Assembly: GCF_005280255.1 (NCBI RefSeq)
Contig: NZ_CP040018.1
Span: 3,968,001-4,032,000 of the forward strand
Length of the DNA: 64,000 bases
Direction: 5' to 3'
DNA from: Arthrobacter sp. 24S4-2
GTDB lineage: Bacteria > Actinomycetota > Actinomycetes > Actinomycetales > Micrococcaceae
The position numbers were made by a program, and so were the translations under genes. The notes under the pieces were generated by a model that ran no database searches, had not been told where the DNA came from, and saw nothing but the letters and a program-made list of their open reading frames with translations. Shown one piece after another: positions 8,918-18,001 of the stretch (position 1 is the first letter of the stretch; every line of letters starts with the position of its first letter).

Positions 8918-8949
8918 AGAAACCCCGGGCAGCCAGTGGCTGCCCGGGT
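8918..8949 (-). terminator. Rho-independent terminator of the SepX/GlpR-like gene
   Basis: An 11-bp perfect hairpin (GGGCAGCC core, arms at 8924-8934 and 8938-8948, three-base loop) lies 13 bases after the stop codon. On the minus strand it is followed by TTTCTTGTTT. Confidence 0.8.
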
Positions 8950-8961
8950 CGAAGTCAGTGA

Positions 8962-9930
8962 TCAGGCGCGACGGCGCTGCAGGACGTCGTCCAGATTGCT
9001 CAATGCGCTCTGCGCCTTGGTCAGGGGCTTGGCGGCCGGAGCGCTGGCTGCAGGTGCCGCGGCCGGTCCCTGCTTCAGGGACGGTTTGCCTACGGCCTTC
9101 GGGGCCTCCGGAAGAGCGAGCGGCTCGGGAGCCGCACGTTCAGCCTTGGCGGCCTCCACATAGGTGGGTTTGGGAACTTCAACCGGCTCCCAGCTGGACT
9201 CCCCGGCGACTCCGGAACCTGGCGCTTCTGCGGTCCGGAGGGCCGTGTCACCCGAAGCCTTGGCCTCGGCTAGTGCTGCCTCCCGGAGTTCCTGCGCCGT
9301 GAGGGGCTTCACCCGGGGGCGGTCCGCCTCGGCGTCAAACAGCGGGCTTTCCGGTGCTTCCACAGCCGGCTCCCGGTCAGGACGCGGCACGGCGGCCCGC
9401 ATCTGCCGCGCTGGCGCATGCATGGCCGCACGGAAGGCGGCGTTCATCCTGGCACGCCGATCCCGTACAGCCAGCCGCCGAAGCAGTGCCACTGCCCCGA
9501 CAGTCGCCATCAAGGCCGCAACAGGTACCCACGATGAGCCGATTCCGAATACCCGCAGGGCAGCGGTCACAATCCCGGTCAGCAAGGACACCAGTGCCAC
9601 GAGTGCTATGGCACATCGTCCGTAACGGATCCTGAGTGCACCCGGACGTGCCTTCGCCGGCCCCTGGCCGGCGACGGAAGTCAGGGATCCCTGAGCGGAT
9701 CCGGTGGCCTGCTTGGTTTCCATTGGTTTCTCCTGCTGGGCGGCCATTTTCATGACGTTTCCGGCTTGGGGTTGTGCTGGTTCAGCATCGTTGACATCGA
9801 ACATCAGCTCGACGGCGGGTTGCAGCTGATGCTGGCGATTCCGGAGTACATACGGGGCCACCCACACAATCCAGAGCGCGACAGCGACAACAAGGATCAC
9901 TGAGCTGCTAAGGGGGAAGTCCACAATCAA
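8962..9930 (-). CDS. SepX/GlpR-like actinobacterial membrane protein (putative divisome protein)
   Basis: This is a 322-residue protein. An N-terminal helix (about residues 9-27, VILVVAVALWIVWVAPYVLR) is followed by a polar stretch, two further hydrophobic helices (about 105-150) and a long disordered Ala/Pro/Glu-rich tail ending LSNLDDVLQRRRA. This architecture, together with position next to a RimJ-type acetyltransferase and galU, matches Rv0996/SepX/GlpR of other actinobacteria, a membrane partner in FtsZ/Wag31-linked division. The assignment rests largely on synteny and topology. The start is uncertain: TTG 9930 or GTG 9924, neither with a strong ribosome-binding site. The gephyrin-like glp/moeA gene found nearby in other genera is absent here. 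Confidence 0.6.
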   Translation of the reverse strand: MIVDFPLSSSVILVVAVALWIVWVAPYVLRNRQHQLQPAVELMFDVNDAEPAQPQAGNVMKMAAQQEKPMETKQATGSAQGSLTSVAGQGPAKARPGALRIRYGRCAIALVALVSLLTGIVTAALRVFGIGSSWVPVAALMATVGAVALLRRLAVRDRRARMNAAFRAAMHAPARQMRAAVPRPDREPAVEAPESPLFDAEADRPRVKPLTAQELREAALAEAKASGDTALRTAEAPGSGVAGESSWEPVEVPKPTYVEAAKAERAAPEPLALPEAPKAVGKPSLKQGPAAAPAASAPAAKPLTKAQSALSNLDDVLQRRRA

Positions 9931-10051
9931 AACCGTATGAGCAATTTGCCTACTGCACTCGCATTAGCTCCGGTGTGTCGCGGGGCAGCTGGCAAATCAA
10001 TGGATTTATGACCAAAGACACAGCTGGCGGACGCCGGGAAGCCGGAACGGA

Positions 10052-10669
10052 TCAGGCCGGGCGGGTGCTCAACCATCTGGCCAGGAGCCCCTCGGGGACT
10101 TCCTCGGAGGTCAAGGCGAAAGACCTGTGGTCCGCCCATTCCCCGTTGATGTGGAGGAACCGCGGCCGGTACCCCTCGTCCCGGAAACCGAGCTTTTCCA
10201 CCACCCGGAGGCTCGGCACATTCTCAGGGCGGATGTTGATTTCCATCCGGTGCAGTCCGAGGGCTCCGAAGCAGTGATCGGTGGCCATGGCCACGGCCGT
10301 GGGCGCGATGCCCCGGCCGGCGCAGGACTTGTCCACCCAGTAGCCCAGGGTGGCCATCATCGCCGAGCCCCAGATAATGGACGACACCGTCAGTTGCCCG
10401 ACGATGACAGGATCCCGCTGCCCTGGTGTCCGTTCGGTGATCACAAAGGGCAATGCAGTGGCCTGGGCGGCCTGGGCGTTGAGGGACCTGACCATCTGCC
10501 GGTAGTCAGGCAACGCTCCGCCGGGAGCGGGATTCGAAGCCTCCCAGGGTGCCAGCCAGTCGGAATTCCGGGAGCGGACCGCCATCCATTCCTTGCGGTC
10601 GCGGTACCGGATGGGACGCAGCACAATATCGCCGCACTCCAGTGTCACCGGCCAGATACTGCCCCGCAT
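10052..10669 (-). CDS. RimJ/RimL-type GNAT N-acetyltransferase
   Basis: This is a 205-residue GNAT protein. It begins with the family's LRPIRYRDRKEW opening, has the acetyl-CoA loop in KSCAGRGIAPTAVAMATDHCF and the later NVPSLRVVEKLGFRDEG segment typical of RimJ-like enzymes. Such proteins acetylate protein N-termini (RimJ on ribosomal protein S5) or small amines; the true substrate is not shown. The start is only six bases after the galU stop, so it is co-transcribed with galU. The SepX-like gene follows 121 bp downstream, the same order as Rv0993-Rv0996 minus the moeA gene. Confidence 0.88.
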   Translation of the reverse strand: MRGSIWPVTLECGDIVLRPIRYRDRKEWMAVRSRNSDWLAPWEASNPAPGGALPDYRQMVRSLNAQAAQATALPFVITERTPGQRDPVIVGQLTVSSIIWGSAMMATLGYWVDKSCAGRGIAPTAVAMATDHCFGALGLHRMEINIRPENVPSLRVVEKLGFRDEGYRPRFLHINGEWADHRSFALTSEEVPEGLLARWLSTRPA

Positions 10670-10675
10670 GGGCCG

Positions 10676-11581
10676 TTACTTGGCCAGCGAGGCAGTGAAC
10701 TCCGGCAGCCATTCGCGCAGGCCGGGGCCGAGGTCATCGCTGTCGCAGGCGAGCTGGACGCAGGCCTTGAGGTAGCTGAGCTTGTCCCCGGTGTCATAGC
10801 GGCGGCCGCGGAAGACGACGCCGTAGACGCCGTAACCTTCCCCGGTGCCGGCAGCAAGTTCCTGGAGGGCATCCGTGAGCTGGATTTCCCCACCACGGCC
10901 CGGTTTCGTGTTTTCGAGAACGTCGAAGACGGCGGGGTGCAGGACGTAGCGGCCGATCACGGCAAGGTTTGACGGCGCTTCATCTGCGTCGGGCTTTTCC
11001 ACGAGCTTGCGGATCCGCACGTAGCCGTTCATGTCGGTTTCGTCGATGTCGGCGCAGCCGTACGCGCTGATCTGGGAAGGTTCCACCTCGATCAGGGCGA
11101 CGACGGAGCCGCCGGTCTTGGCCTGGACCTCGATCATGGTGCTCAGCAATTCATCCCGGGCATCGATGAGGTCGTCGCCGAGCAGGACGGCGAACGGCTC
11201 ATAGCCGACGTGCTGCTTTGCCCGCAGCACGGCGTGGCCAAGACCCATGGGGTCGCCCTGGCGGACATAGTGGATGTCGCCGAGGTTGCTTGCAGCCTGG
11301 ATGGCTTCGAGCTTGGTGGTGTCGCCCTTGGCTTCAAGGGTGGCCTCCAGCGAGGGTACGCGGTCGAAGTGGTCTTCGAGGGCGCGCTTGTTCCGGCCGG
11401 TGATCATCAGGATGTCGGTGAGGCCGACGTTGACAGCCTCTTCGACGACATACTGGATCGCGGGCTTGTCCACGACCGGCAGCATTTCCTTGGGCATGGC
11501 CTTGGTGGCCGGGAGGAACCTCGTGCCGAGACCCGCAGCCGGGATGACAGCCTTGCGGACGGAAGTATTGGTGGTAGTCAC
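10676..11581 (-). CDS. galU: UTP-glucose-1-phosphate uridylyltransferase
   Basis: This 301-residue enzyme makes UDP-glucose from UTP and glucose-1-phosphate, feeding polysaccharide, glycolipid and trehalose synthesis in the cytosol. The nucleotide-binding signature AVIPAAGLGTRFLPATKAMPKEMLP is at residues 12-36, VDKPAIQYVVEEA follows, and the substrate loop GRGGEIQLTDALQ is present near the C-terminus. Length is normal. It heads a minus-strand run with the acetyltransferase and SepX-like genes, and is divergent from the 5-formyl-THF cyclo-ligase gene with about 100 bp between starts, an arrangement shared by other actinobacteria. Confidence 0.96.
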   Translation of the reverse strand: MTTTNTSVRKAVIPAAGLGTRFLPATKAMPKEMLPVVDKPAIQYVVEEAVNVGLTDILMITGRNKRALEDHFDRVPSLEATLEAKGDTTKLEAIQAASNLGDIHYVRQGDPMGLGHAVLRAKQHVGYEPFAVLLGDDLIDARDELLSTMIEVQAKTGGSVVALIEVEPSQISAYGCADIDETDMNGYVRIRKLVEKPDADEAPSNLAVIGRYVLHPAVFDVLENTKPGRGGEIQLTDALQELAAGTGEGYGVYGVVFRGRRYDTGDKLSYLKACVQLACDSDDLGPGLREWLPEFTASLAK

Positions 11582-11679
11582 TGGACTAATCTAACGTCAG
11601 GGGCCAAACATTGGGTAATTGCACGAACCGCCCGTTCAGCCCCGCACCGGGGCCGCCGGGCATGGAAGGACAGGCTCTG

Positions 11680-12276
11680 ATGCCATCGAAGCAAGAGATC
11701 CGCTCCGCCCACAGAATCGAGCGTGCCGCTGTCTCTCCCGCGGGATTGGAAACCGCCGGAGCAGGCATCGCCCGCCACGGACTCCAGTGGGCCACGATGA
11801 TTGCCGCGGGAGGGCGCAGCACGTTTGCCGCGTATCTGGGCGTGGGATTCGAGCCCCCCACGGTCCCCCTGATTACCGCGCTTCACGTCACCGGGCACCG
11901 GGTGCTGCTGCCTGTCTGCGGCCCGTCCCTGACCTTGACCTGGGTCTATTGGACCCCGGCGACCGAATTCGTCCGCAGCAGCTATGCCCCGATCGAGGAG
12001 CCTGTCGGCGAACGGCACGGCGCCGGGATCATGCAGGACGTGGCCGGGCTGTTCGTCCCCGCCACCGCCGTGGATCTCTCGGGAAACCGCATCGGCCAGG
12101 GTGGTGGCTACTACGACAAATTCCTGGGGGGCCTCGAAAGCGACGGCCTTCAGTTGCCCGCGGCTGCGGTGGTTTATGACGGCGAAGTCCTTCCGGCCGG
12201 CAGTATCCCCGCGGAGCCCTTTGACCGCCAGGTTCCGGTGGCGATCACTCCGTCGGGAATCACGCGCCTGATGTGA
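11680..12276 (+). CDS. 5-formyltetrahydrofolate cyclo-ligase
   Basis: This 198-residue protein converts 5-formyl-THF to 5,10-methenyl-THF using ATP. The family's most conserved motif, GNRIGQGGGYYDKFL, is present in the C-terminal half, preceded by DLFVPA-like LFVPATAVDLSG. The N-terminus has the basic ATP-binding start MPSKQEIRSAHRIER. ATG 11680 is preferred because AAGGA lies about ten bases upstream; an in-frame ATG at 11662 would add six residues. An Ala-rich N-terminal half is usual for the family. It is followed by the fmdB-like gene, the arrangement seen around Rv0991c-Rv0992c. Confidence 0.9.
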   Translation: MPSKQEIRSAHRIERAAVSPAGLETAGAGIARHGLQWATMIAAGGRSTFAAYLGVGFEPPTVPLITALHVTGHRVLLPVCGPSLTLTWVYWTPATEFVRSSYAPIEEPVGERHGAGIMQDVAGLFVPATAVDLSGNRIGQGGGYYDKFLGGLESDGLQLPAAAVVYDGEVLPAGSIPAEPFDRQVPVAITPSGITRLM

Positions 12277-12415
12277 AGCACCCCCGCGGCGGATGATAGA
12301 ATTGGCACTCAGGCCCTGCGACTGCTAAGGCCGGACATCCGTCGATAGACATATCGGCTGTGTTCCGAACCGGGCAGCACGGGACCTGCTCGTTTGTCCC
12401 AAAGGAGGATCCCCA

Positions 12416-12673
12416 GTGCCCACGTACGCATATGCCTGCAAGGACTGCAGCCACGCCTTCGAGATTGTGCAGTCGTTCACCGACAGCTCCCTGACCTCCT
12501 GCCCCGAGTGCGAGGGTGCGCTTCGCAAGAAGTTCAACAGCGTTGGCGTCGTCTTCAAGGGCTCCGGCTTCTACCGGACCGACTCCCGCGACACCAAGGG
12601 CGGCAGCGTCTCGCCCGCCCCGGCTGCGGCTCCCGCAGCTGCTCCCGCGGCAGCTGCCGCAGCCGCCAACTAA
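12416..12673 (+). CDS. FmdB-family zinc ribbon protein
   Basis: This is an 85-residue protein with a GTG start at 12416 and a near-ideal AAAGGAGG ribosome-binding site. Two CxxC knuckles (Cys8/Cys11 and Cys29/Cys32) form the zinc ribbon typical of FmdB/CxxC_CXXC_SSSS proteins: MPTYAYACKDC at the start and SCPEC in the middle. The VGVVFKGSGFYRTDSR segment is also characteristic. The C-terminus is a low-complexity Ala/Pro tail. The mycobacterial homologue (Rv0991c) is reported as a redox-regulated chaperone-like protein, so a stress-related role is plausible but not shown. Confidence 0.9.
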   Translation: MPTYAYACKDCSHAFEIVQSFTDSSLTSCPECEGALRKKFNSVGVVFKGSGFYRTDSRDTKGGSVSPAPAAAPAAAPAAAAAAAN

Positions 12674-12766
12674 CACCGGCGACGGCGTCCGCGGACGTTT
12701 CCCCACGAAGCCGTTTTCCACATAGGTCTTCCGTGGCCTGTCCGCAGCCGGCGGACCTTCCGTAGC

Positions 12767-13570
12767 GTGGCCGGTATGCCAGCCACCCTCCGCAGCAACG
12801 GACTTCCAACCACACGTGCCCGCAGCGCCAGGGCCCCGGGCCGCTCCGGCCCCGACCGGACTGCAGCCCCGCATTTGCGCCGGCAACCGTTCCGGTCCGG
12901 GCGCCCGGGCCGCACAGGACCGTCCGCGGTTCGGCGTCTCTCCGGGTGGCTTAACCGCAACCGCCGCCTCGCGGTCGCGCTGCTGCTGTGCGCGGCAGCC
13001 GGCATCTCCGTCCAGCAGCTGACGCCGGCCCCAGCCCACACGGTGACCGCCGTGGCGTCCGCAAGGGACCTCCCGGCAGGGGCTTCACTGACGGGCGCTG
13101 ACGTGGTGGAGCTCAACGTGCCGCCGGGCCTGGTTCCTGCAGGAGCCTTCACCGATCCCGCCGCAGTCCAGGGCAAGCAACTTGCGGCGCCGCTGCGCAA
13201 AGGCCAGTTGCTGTCCGACGCGCAGCTGCTGGGGCCGGGGTTGCTGGCGGGCACAGCGCCCGGATCGGCAGCAGTGCCGTTGAGAATGGCCGATCCGTCT
13301 TCCATCCAGCTCGTGGCGCCGGGCCAACTGGTCAACATCGTCATGACCAACGGGACCGACTACGGCCAAGCGGCAGCATCTGAGGTCCTGGCGGCCTCCG
13401 TCCCGGTCCTCTGGACCTCCGGTCAGGGCGGAAAAACCGGCGAATGGCTGGGCACGGGCGAAACCGAAGGACTCATGGTGGTCGCCGCGGATCCCGACCA
13501 GGCCCGCAAGCTGGCCGGCGCTTCGACGCAGGGCAAGCTCTTCTTCGTGCTGGTGGGAGCTCCGGGCTGA
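12767..13570 (+). CDS. SAF-domain protein resembling pilus assembly CpaB/RcpC
   Basis: This is a 267-residue protein with a very basic, Arg/Pro-rich N-terminus of about 65 residues, one membrane helix (AVALLLCAAAGISVQQL) and an extracytoplasmic SAF domain (VASARDLPAGASLTGADVVELNVP, then KQLAAPLRKGQLLSDAQLL). This is the organisation of CpaB/RcpC proteins of Flp-type pili. No tad pilus genes lie next to it in this window, so its partner is unknown. The start may be GTG 12767 or ATG 12776. It is convergent with the large helicase-like gene, whose stop is 23 bp away. Confidence 0.7.
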   Translation: MAGMPATLRSNGLPTTRARSARAPGRSGPDRTAAPHLRRQPFRSGRPGRTGPSAVRRLSGWLNRNRRLAVALLLCAAAGISVQQLTPAPAHTVTAVASARDLPAGASLTGADVVELNVPPGLVPAGAFTDPAAVQGKQLAAPLRKGQLLSDAQLLGPGLLAGTAPGSAAVPLRMADPSSIQLVAPGQLVNIVMTNGTDYGQAAASEVLAASVPVLWTSGQGGKTGEWLGTGETEGLMVVAADPDQARKLAGASTQGKLFFVLVGAPG

Positions 13571-13593
13571 GTCCTGCCTAAAGGTCGCGGCAC

Positions 13594-16500
13594 TCAGCCC
13601 CAGTGCGGCGGCTTCTGTTCCTGGAGCCAGGCATCATGGTCATAGTCCGAGGCATGGTCTCCCCAGCGCTTCGGGTCATCTTCAGAGGCCTTGTTGGGCA
13701 GCACGCCGGCGGGCACGCCGGCGCCCACGGTCTGCTGTGTCCTGTTCGGTTCTGCCGTGGCCTCCGCGGTGCCGGCAGAATGGCTGCCCGCGTCTCTGCT
13801 ATTGATGCTGGTGCTGCTGCTGTGTTCCATGCTGCTTTCCGTCTCGGGTTCCGCACTCGGGGCCGCGTTCCGGCCGGTGCCGGCCTGTTCCAAGGGTACC
13901 GAGTCAGGGTCCTTTGAAGCCACGCCGCCGAAACTGCCCGGCTCTTCGGTGCCGGACTCATCCGTACCCGACGCATCGGTGCCGGATTCATCGGTGCCGG
14001 TGCGGGACTGTCGGTTTGCGGACACCGCATTGTCGGACTCCGCGCTGTTCAGCGTCAGGTTATCGACGTCGTCCTCGAAGTACCCCTGTGAGGTGGTCTT
14101 GAGTCCGGTGACGGCCGGCTTCTCCAAACCCAGGTAGCCGCCGATGCGGTCAGCGCAGGCCGACGGGTCGGTGAACACCTCGATGGTCCACAGCGGCATG
14201 TACCGCCACCCCAGCCGCTCCAGCAGCTGCGGACGCAGCCGGCTTCGTTCACGGACACTCATGCGCCGGTACTGCTCGGTGCCGTCGGACTCAATGGCCA
14301 CGGGTCTGGGGATCTCGGCCTCGTCATGCCCAATGGAATTCACCGGGTCCGCGGCGGCTGCCACGTCCAGGACGCCGTCGTATTGGTGCCAGACCCTGGC
14401 GCCCCGGGCGCGCAGCCGGTCACCCAGGTCTGCCACGAGCGGATCGGCCCCCAGCGCCTGTTCACTTGCCGCCGCGCGGGACGCCGGAGTGCCAAGGTCG
14501 GTGTTGCCGGCAATCTCACGGTTGAGGAGCTCATACAGGTCGAGTGCGCCGTGGCTGAGGCGGCTGACGTCCAGGTCCTCGGGTTTGAAGCAGCTGAGTA
14601 CGTGCAGGGAACGCCGGGCGCGGGTCATGGCCAGCGCGAACTTCGCCCGTCCGCCTTCGGCTGACAACGGCCCGAAATTATGCAGCGCACGTCCGTGGGG
14701 TGTGCGGCCATACCCCGGGGAGAAGATGACGTGGTCGCGGACCAGGCCCTGGGCGCGTTCCAGGTCCACCACCCGGAACGACTCCGGACCTGCTGTGAAG
14801 AAGCTTGCCAGCAGGGGGTAGTTCGGCAACTGCAGGCGGATGGCCTCCCCGATCCGGGCGGCGTGGCGCAGGCTTGCGGTGACCACGGCAAGGGACGTCC
14901 GCGGCCGCAGCCGGGCATGCTCGAAGACAAGCCCCACTACCCGGTTCACCTCGGCCACGGCGGATTCCACGCCTTCCTGGTCGGCGCTCGGAAGGCCCGT
15001 GCCATCCGGCAGGTACTCGACCAGCAGGGCACGGTCCAGGCCGGTGGCAGTCTGCCCCTCAGGGAGCCGGCGCAGGCTCCCGTCATAGAAGCTCTTGCTT
15101 AGCTGCAGCACCAGGTCCTCGTCGACCGCCCGGTAGACGCAGGTCAGCCGCCGGGTGGGCAGCACTGCGGAAAGGGCCGTGAAGGCACTTTCAACGCTCT
15201 GATGGGCGGTCTCACCGGCAGCAAGCCGCTCGACTCCCACAGTGAAGGTGCGGGGACTGGCGATCTTGTCGTCGCCAAAGGCGATGACCTGCTTGGCGCG
15301 GGCGATGGCCGGGAGGACGGCCTGCAGGGAGGTTGCCTCTGCGTCGAGGATCACCACTGCATCGAAACTCTGCTGGGCAGGCAGCAGCCCGGTCATGAGG
15401 TACGGGCTGACGGACCACACCGGGACCAGCATGGGCACCAGCGCCGGAGCCTGCGCCGTGAGGGCGGCCAGGGTGACCCTGCCATCCTTCAGGAGGCTCC
15501 GCAGAAGATCGGCCTGGCGGGGGTTTTCGGCGATGCCGGCGCGCCAGCGCTCAGAAAGTGTCCACCGCAGCCGGGCCGCTCCGCTGGCGATGTGGGCGTT
15601 ATCCGCCAGGCGGTATTCGGCTTCGAGCTGCCGCAGGGCGTCCCCGTCAGACATGGCCAGGTAGTCGTCACCGCTGATCATCGCCTCGAGGGCTGACTGC
15701 CACCAGGCAAGTTCCAGCTCGGAGGCGACGGACTCCGCGGGAACCTCACGCTCGGCGAGGTCTGCCAGCAGCTCCCCCAGCCCGTGTTCGCGCATGTTCT
15801 CGATGAGCAGCGTACGCTCCGGAAGCGTCTTGAGCGTCCGGGTATCCGCCACCAGCCGCTCCAGGCGTTCCATCAGTTCCTCGTACCGCGTGTTTTGCAG
15901 GTCCCCGCCTGCGGCCGTGTGCTTCACCGCCGCGCCGAGCTGTACCAGCTCGCGCTCCAGGCTGCGGTACATCACGTTCACTTCGCCCAGTCCGGATGGC
16001 ACGGCCGGGTGGCGCTGCGTCGTTGCGTAGTTGGCCCAGAGCGCCCGCTGCTCCTGGACCAGGACCAGCGAGCTGTGGAGATCGGCAATGTGGACGCCAG
16101 GACGGACGTACTCTTTGGCAACGCGACGCAGCCGTGAACGCTGCATGGACGGCATCTCGATGTTCCGTTCACGGCGCCACGGGGAGGTGGCGGTCGCGGA
16201 GATGAGGTCGTGGACCGGCCTGTCGAAGATGTCAGGGGTAAATTTGTCCAGGCTTTCCCTGACCGCCATCAGCAACTCCAGCTGCGCGCCCCATTCGGCA
16301 AATGTGGACCCGAGGCGGATCTGCGCGTGCTCGGCGACGTCGTTCATGCGGCCGCGGAGCACAGGCAGGTTTTTTTCGACCGTGCGCGCGACCTCCTGGG
16401 CTTCCTCGGTTTCCTTGCGGGTCAGGAGCCGCGCGCCATGCCAGGGGCTCGTGGTGGAGGCCCGGCTGAAACTGCCCAGCTCCGCGGCGCGGTGGAGGCG

Positions 16501-17871
16501 GCCGGCCAGTTCGTCACGGTCACGGATGTTGTCCAGCACACTCCGCTTGAGCCGCACGGTGGTGGCAGGGGCGGGCTGGATGGACGTCAGCTCAGCCAGG
16601 GACTGCATGGCCTGGTAGGGAGAGCAGCCCCAGCGCTGGCGGACATTGTGCAGCGAGGCCACATGGTCCATGAGCGCGTGGCGGTGCTCCACGAGCGTGG
16701 TGTGCAGGTTCTCGAGCTGGGGCTGCAGGGACTTTTCGTTCCGCATGATGGCACGGACCAGCTGGCCCTTGAGCTGCAGGGGTGTTGCTGTTCCGGAGAG
16801 GGCGAACAGGATGGACTCCAGGCCCAGCGTCTCCAGTTGCCCTGCGATCTCGCCGAGGCTGGCGCGCCGGTCCCCCACGACCAGCACGGTTCTGCCCTCA
16901 TCCACGAGGGCGCCGATGGTGTTGATGGCTGTCTGGGTCTGGCCGGTCCCCGGCGGGCTGCTCACGACAAGTGAGTCCCCTGCCCGGACGGCGTCCACCA
17001 CATACTGCTGGTCGGCGTCGGCGTCGAGAAGCAGCAGCTCATTGGCCGGGTCCCGCTGATCGATGTCCTGGAAGCGCCCTTCCGCCAATTCGGCCACGTC
17101 CACGGCTTCGCCGGCCGCGGCGCGGGCCAGCTTTGCGACTACGGGATTGTTCTGGTTGATCCACGGGTCATCGAGGTTCCCGGAAAGATCGGCAAAGGTG
17201 GAAACGAGGAGGTTGTGCTCCACCTCGGCGCCGTGAATGGGTTTGATCAGGGTGCCCAGGCGGTCCAGGACCGGCAGTGGATCGAACCGCGCCGTGCTGT
17301 AGGCCATCCGGGTCACGGCGTTGACGTCAAAGACGATGCCGTGGATGCTTTTCAGGTGGCGGATGAGCGCCGGGTTGATGTGGGCCTGCTCCGTCAGCTG
17401 GAGTTCGTAGTCGTCCTCGCCCGGGCGGATGGTCAGGGATATGGCAGTGAGCATCACCGGCGCGGACACGCGCTGGGGCTTTCCGCCCACGGCCGACGTC
17501 CACGAAACCGTCCCGGCGGAGAAATAGCCCGCGTCAATGCCGCGGTCATTTCCAAGCTCGAAAATCTTGGACCGGAGGTTCCGCGAAGCCCTGGCAGCAA
17601 TCACGTACTGATCGTGGTCGCGGATCAGCGTGGACAGGCGCGTCCGCCGTCCGGCCATGAGCTGCGCCAGGCCGGACGGATGGGCATGCGTGAGATCGAT
17701 GGAACCTTCCGGCGTCTTGGTGAAGCGCAGCATCGTGTCTGCTCCGGTGACCGGTTTAAGCCCCGACAGCCATTTCCTGAGCTCCTCGGAGCCCTCTGGG
17801 AGGCCTTGACCAACTGACACTACTGCCTTCTTTTCTGCGCTTGCGCGTGACGCCCTGGACCATACCGGCAT
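13594..17871 (-). CDS. Giant SF1 helicase-like protein with degenerate ATPase motifs and a C-terminal REase-like domain
   Basis: This is a 1425-residue protein related to the large DUF4011-type SF1 DNA helicases. Expected helicase motifs are recognisable but altered. Walker A reads SPPGTGQTQ with Gln311 in place of the nucleotide-binding lysine. The Walker B position reads VILDAEATS (Asp843, Glu845), not the usual DEAS. Motif VI FALAMTRARRSLHVLS is retained. Near residue 1200 is a restriction-endonuclease-like module (LDVAAAADP, RPVAIESDGTEQY, RLRPQLLERLGWRYMPLW) similar to MTES_1575-type domains fused to such helicases. The rest is a Ser/Thr/Asp/Glu-rich disordered tail ending in a conserved-looking WLQEQKPPHWG. 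ATP hydrolysis looks unlikely; the role is unknown. Confidence 0.75.
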   Translation of the reverse strand: MPVWSRASRASAEKKAVVSVGQGLPEGSEELRKWLSGLKPVTGADTMLRFTKTPEGSIDLTHAHPSGLAQLMAGRRTRLSTLIRDHDQYVIAARASRNLRSKIFELGNDRGIDAGYFSAGTVSWTSAVGGKPQRVSAPVMLTAISLTIRPGEDDYELQLTEQAHINPALIRHLKSIHGIVFDVNAVTRMAYSTARFDPLPVLDRLGTLIKPIHGAEVEHNLLVSTFADLSGNLDDPWINQNNPVVAKLARAAAGEAVDVAELAEGRFQDIDQRDPANELLLLDADADQQYVVDAVRAGDSLVVSSPPGTGQTQTAINTIGALVDEGRTVLVVGDRRASLGEIAGQLETLGLESILFALSGTATPLQLKGQLVRAIMRNEKSLQPQLENLHTTLVEHRHALMDHVASLHNVRQRWGCSPYQAMQSLAELTSIQPAPATTVRLKRSVLDNIRDRDELAGRLHRAAELGSFSRASTTSPWHGARLLTRKETEEAQEVARTVEKNLPVLRGRMNDVAEHAQIRLGSTFAEWGAQLELLMAVRESLDKFTPDIFDRPVHDLISATATSPWRRERNIEMPSMQRSRLRRVAKEYVRPGVHIADLHSSLVLVQEQRALWANYATTQRHPAVPSGLGEVNVMYRSLERELVQLGAAVKHTAAGGDLQNTRYEELMERLERLVADTRTLKTLPERTLLIENMREHGLGELLADLAEREVPAESVASELELAWWQSALEAMISGDDYLAMSDGDALRQLEAEYRLADNAHIASGAARLRWTLSERWRAGIAENPRQADLLRSLLKDGRVTLAALTAQAPALVPMLVPVWSVSPYLMTGLLPAQQSFDAVVILDAEATSLQAVLPAIARAKQVIAFGDDKIASPRTFTVGVERLAAGETAHQSVESAFTALSAVLPTRRLTCVYRAVDEDLVLQLSKSFYDGSLRRLPEGQTATGLDRALLVEYLPDGTGLPSADQEGVESAVAEVNRVVGLVFEHARLRPRTSLAVVTASLRHAARIGEAIRLQLPNYPLLASFFTAGPESFRVVDLERAQGLVRDHVIFSPGYGRTPHGRALHNFGPLSAEGGRAKFALAMTRARRSLHVLSCFKPEDLDVSRLSHGALDLYELLNREIAGNTDLGTPASRAAASEQALGADPLVADLGDRLRARGARVWHQYDGVLDVAAAADPVNSIGHDEAEIPRPVAIESDGTEQYRRMSVRERSRLRPQLLERLGWRYMPLWTIEVFTDPSACADRIGGYLGLEKPAVTGLKTTSQGYFEDDVDNLTLNSAESDNAVSANRQSRTGTDESGTDASGTDESGTEEPGSFGGVASKDPDSVPLEQAGTGRNAAPSAEPETESSMEHSSSTSINSRDAGSHSAGTAEATAEPNRTQQTVGAGVPAGVLPNKASEDDPKRWGDHASDYDHDAWLQEQKPPHWG

Positions 17872-17952
17872 ACTTTCGAGCGTAGCCCGAATCGGCGCCC
17901 AGTGAGAGACCGCAACACTGGGTCAGGCCAAATTAGGGCCGGTTTTGGCGTG

Positions 17953-17994
17953 AATAAAGAAAAGTGGCCGGTCTCATCGCTGAGACCGGCCACT
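17953..17994 (-). terminator. Rho-independent terminator of guaA
   Basis: A 14-bp perfect stem (AGTGGCCGGTCTCA and its complement, 17963-17976 and 17981-17994) with a four-base loop lies just after the guaA stop. On the minus strand it is followed by TTTCTTTATT. Confidence 0.9.
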
Positions 17995-18001
17995 CAAAGT
18001 G

